The position numbers and the translations under genes are program-made. A stretch of DNA of 64,000 nt, from assembly GCF_021044425.1 (NCBI RefSeq), contig NZ_JAJNEC010000005.1, forward strand, positions 2,108,001 to 2,172,000, written 5' to 3'. Shown piece by piece: positions 61,592 to 64,000 of this stretch. The stretch is from Niabella pedocola (GTDB taxonomy: Bacteria; Bacteroidota; Bacteroidia; Chitinophagales; Chitinophagaceae). The notes below the pieces were generated by a model. That model made no database searches, was not told the DNA's origin, and saw only the letters and a list, made by a program, of their open reading frames with translations. How positions within the stretch are numbered: position 1 is the stretch's first letter; the number at the start of each line of letters is the position of its first letter.

Positions 61592-63904
61592 ATGGGAAAG
61601 ACGATTATCTTACTTTATAGGATATGCACTTTTGTAATCTATTTTATTTGCACAATAGTATCTTCTTTTTGCCAGACAAAATCAGACCGGGATTGGCTGT
61701 TAAAAGATGTAAAAGAACTCCCATTGCCACCGGATACCAACCAGGTGCTGGCAACTTATCCATTGAGCTATGATTCGCAGGTTATTGCTTACCATAACGT
61801 GGATCCTTCAAAAGAAATATATGTACCCGGAATTATAACGGGGCGTTATGGAAAAGGCAGGGTCTTAGTCGTGGGCGGCAATGCGTACCTAGAACCGCCG
61901 CTCATTCAGGATCCGGATATTATCCGGTTCTGGAAAAACGTTTTTGACTGGTCCGGGGCATCCGGAGCCAAGGCAGGATTTGAGGAGCCTGGATTTGAAC
62001 GGTTGGTTACAATCGCCCATACAATGAACATTTCTGCAGGTAGCCTGGATCTGCAGCGCCTGTCAGATAACAAAGTCATTTTTGTTACCAATGAGCCGGC
62101 CGATCATTCATCTGTGCAAAAGCTGGATGCATTTGTACGGGATGGAGGAACCCTGGTATATGTATCCTCACTTTTCGAGTATAATAAAAAGTCAGATGAT
62201 TACATATTTGCAACAAAAATGGATAGCCTCCTGCTTAAGGCGGGGTTGTACCATTTGGCAAATCCGATCCATTCAGGATCAACGGATGATACGCTGCGCA
62301 TTGCGGCGGTCCCAAAGTACCTGATCGTGGATAGCATCCTTTCGAATCTGGCAAACTACAGGTACTACGATCTGTTTTATCACAAAGGTGCAGAGGTTGT
62401 GCCGTTGACAATTTTAAAATTGATCTTTTTCATGGCTCCCAGAGATGCTAAAGCATACCAGGACCTTTGCAAACTGATAGAAGACCCCGTTAATAAGTAT
62501 TCCGATACCGCTTCGCTGAAAAAACCATTGGTAACCGCTTATTGGCCGGATCTTTTTAAATACCTGAACCGGGTAAACAGGGATTATCGGGCTTATGAAA
62601 AGGACTCCACCTACAAAGCAACAACCAACGGAGAATTTCCGGGAACAGTGCCGGATAATGCCCTGCGGATAACCAGGAAGCTGCGGATAAAATTCTCTAA
62701 TAAATGGAGTGGGTTGCCGGAACCGGACAGCTCATTCAGGCGATTGTACAGTACCGGGCTGTATGTAGCGCCGGGTGATATGGTAACGGTTACCCTATCC
62801 GATATAAAAGACACCTCCCGGCGGCTAATGGCACAGATTGGCATACATGATGACAATGTATCGGATGCAAATGAATATTACAGGAATCCGTTTAACCTGG
62901 TAAGGACGTTTAATCTGGATAAGAAAGCACTAGTGATCCATTCTCTATACGGAGGGCTCCTTTATTTCGGCATCCCCGTTACAGATAAAGGAAGCGTGCT
63001 TAATGTTGCGGTAACCGGTGCTGTGGAAGCGCCCTTTTTTCAGCTGGGGAAAACCACAGACAAACAATGGCTGCAAAAACTGCGGCAAAACCCGGCTCCC
63101 TGGGCGGAGCTGGCAACCGGTAAAATTATTTTAACCGTTCCTTCGGATAGCATTCGCAAACTTGAGCATCCGCAAAAGTTAATGCAGTTCTGGGATGAAG
63201 TAATGGACGCCAATGCAGACCTGGCCTTTATTTCGAAAGATCGCCCGCACCCGGAGCGGATCATTATTGATAATAATGTAAAATGGGGCGCAATGTATAC
63301 CGTACCGTCAAAGATTGTTGCGCCCAACGACCGTAGTTTAACCAGGATACTGAATGTGCAGCAATTGCGTGACTCCGGAAGCTGGGGACATTTTCATGAA
63401 CTGGGACACCGGCACCAGTTCGATGGTCTTGATTTTGATGATCTGGGTGAGGTGACCGTTAATTTGTATACATTGTATGTATATCAAACAATTTTGGGGA
63501 AGGACCTTTATCACGCAAGGGATGGATCCCCACGGGATAGCATCCTAAAAGCGATCAAAGCATACATTGCGGCACCCGATTATGAAACCTGGAAAAGGGA
63601 TCCATTTTTACAACTCTTTACACTCTATTATCCGATCATTGACGCTTTTGGCTGGGAGGCGATCAGGAAATTAAACCGGCCGTTACGGAAGCTTTACAAT
63701 GAACAATATGGCGGCCGAAGCCTGACACCACTTTACAAAAAAACGGATGATGAGCGCCGGGATCAGTATTTTGTATTGCTTTCAAAAGCCATTGGAAAAA
63801 ATCTAAGCGAATATTTTGAAAGGTTAAAAATACCCGTCTCCGATTATTCGAAACACCAAGTTACTGGTTTGCCGATCTGGATCCCCGATATTTTCAAAAG
63901 ATAA
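61592..63904 (+). CDS. M60-like (enhancin-type) zinc metallopeptidase
   Basis: 770 residues with an N-terminal signal/anchor (about 5-25, ending SSFCQTK). The gluzincin motif is FHELGHRHQFDG near 601-612 (H-E-x2-H), followed by the distal zinc ligand region DLGEVTVNLYT, the arrangement of M60/PF13402 enhancins. These enzymes attack O-glycosylated proteins such as mucins at or outside the cell surface. The large N-terminal half may hold carbohydrate-binding or glutamine-amidotransferase-like domains (VLVVGGNAYLEPP). It probably serves the SusC/SusD system upstream. Confidence 0.88.
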   Translation: MGKTIILLYRICTFVIYFICTIVSSFCQTKSDRDWLLKDVKELPLPPDTNQVLATYPLSYDSQVIAYHNVDPSKEIYVPGIITGRYGKGRVLVVGGNAYLEPPLIQDPDIIRFWKNVFDWSGASGAKAGFEEPGFERLVTIAHTMNISAGSLDLQRLSDNKVIFVTNEPADHSSVQKLDAFVRDGGTLVYVSSLFEYNKKSDDYIFATKMDSLLLKAGLYHLANPIHSGSTDDTLRIAAVPKYLIVDSILSNLANYRYYDLFYHKGAEVVPLTILKLIFFMAPRDAKAYQDLCKLIEDPVNKYSDTASLKKPLVTAYWPDLFKYLNRVNRDYRAYEKDSTYKATTNGEFPGTVPDNALRITRKLRIKFSNKWSGLPEPDSSFRRLYSTGLYVAPGDMVTVTLSDIKDTSRRLMAQIGIHDDNVSDANEYYRNPFNLVRTFNLDKKALVIHSLYGGLLYFGIPVTDKGSVLNVAVTGAVEAPFFQLGKTTDKQWLQKLRQNPAPWAELATGKIILTVPSDSIRKLEHPQKLMQFWDEVMDANADLAFISKDRPHPERIIIDNNVKWGAMYTVPSKIVAPNDRSLTRILNVQQLRDSGSWGHFHELGHRHQFDGLDFDDLGEVTVNLYTLYVYQTILGKDLYHARDGSPRDSILKAIKAYIAAPDYETWKRDPFLQLFTLYYPIIDAFGWEAIRKLNRPLRKLYNEQYGGRSLTPLYKKTDDERRDQYFVLLSKAIGKNLSEYFERLKIPVSDYSKHQVTGLPIWIPDIFKR

Positions 63905-64000
63905 AATAAAGCTATTCAGTTCTCTTGCCGAATTTTATTATGCTTTCTACCATAACCATTTGCTGAAAAACCTTTAGTATAAAAAAACAGAGACCTCATT

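Noticed and set aside
1..64000. CRISPR array
   Set aside because: No regularly spaced direct repeats of 24-40 bases and no cas genes seen anywhere in the window.

Overview
The window comes from a member of the Bacteroidota, most likely Chitinophagaceae or a close relative. The evidence is a SusC/SusD pair with a TlpA-type neighbour, bacterial RRM proteins, a Sec-exported clade II-type NosZ, LytS/LytTR pairs, A-rich ribosome-binding regions and Bacteroides-type mobilization modules. The base composition is moderate. Species identity is inference.

Layout. (1) 1-4.9 kb: the 5' part of a Na+/H+ antiporter, then a compact set of two RRM RNA-binding proteins sharing a 5' leader, two different membrane desaturases and four small unknown proteins. 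This looks like a cold or membrane-fluidity set. (2) 5.0-9.3 kb: a first mobilization module on the minus strand (helix-turn-helix protein, Toprim primase, two small proteins, MobC-like protein, relaxase, membrane coiled-coil protein). (3) 9.4-28.9 kb: a nitrogen-oxide respiration region. It has a quinol NO reductase, hemN, cytochrome c, nosZ, nosL fused to a membrane domain, and nosDFY. A convergent regulatory operon (Rrf2, RIC di-iron repair protein, Crp/Fnr, heme-copper-oxidase-like protein) follows. Genomic debris lies among these genes: a truncated 7TMR-type sensor start, a decayed group II intron, a decayed IS21-type istB and a truncated gene copy. (4) 29.0-32.4 kb: a tyrosine integrase and a large serine recombinase meet at a 3' fragment of a tRNA-Asn gene, probably an attachment site. 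(5) 32.6-54.6 kb: a second mobile or defence region. It carries an XRE regulator, a protein with two PD-(D/E)XK-like segments, a second mobilization module with a coupling protein, a LytS/LytTR operon with an acyltransferase-like enzyme and a 32-residue peptide gene, a CoiA-like protein, a restriction-modification cluster and a SIR2-like protein. (6) 55.4-63.9 kb: probable chromosomal backbone with a TlpA/DUF3738-like protein, SusC, SusD and an M60-type metallopeptidase.

How the genes work together. qNor reduces NO to N2O and NosZ reduces N2O to N2. HemN supplies heme without oxygen, NosDFY/NosL supply copper and sulfur for NosZ, and RIC repairs nitrosatively damaged iron centres. No nitrite reductase gene is in the window. 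The two mobilization modules share a small unknown protein family, and neither carries a visible type IV pilus or channel gene set.

The most unusual locus is 42.27-45.43 kb. A tiny Cys/Pro-ending peptide gene is followed by a hairpin terminator, then by a LpxL-fold acyltransferase-like protein with a non-canonical H-x4-R site, a LytS-type kinase and a LytTR regulator, all on the same strand. I read it as a candidate modified-peptide or peptide-signalling system. Several apparent frameshifts (rrf2 and a small gene at 47.0-47.2 kb) lie at or near short homopolymer runs and may be assembly errors.
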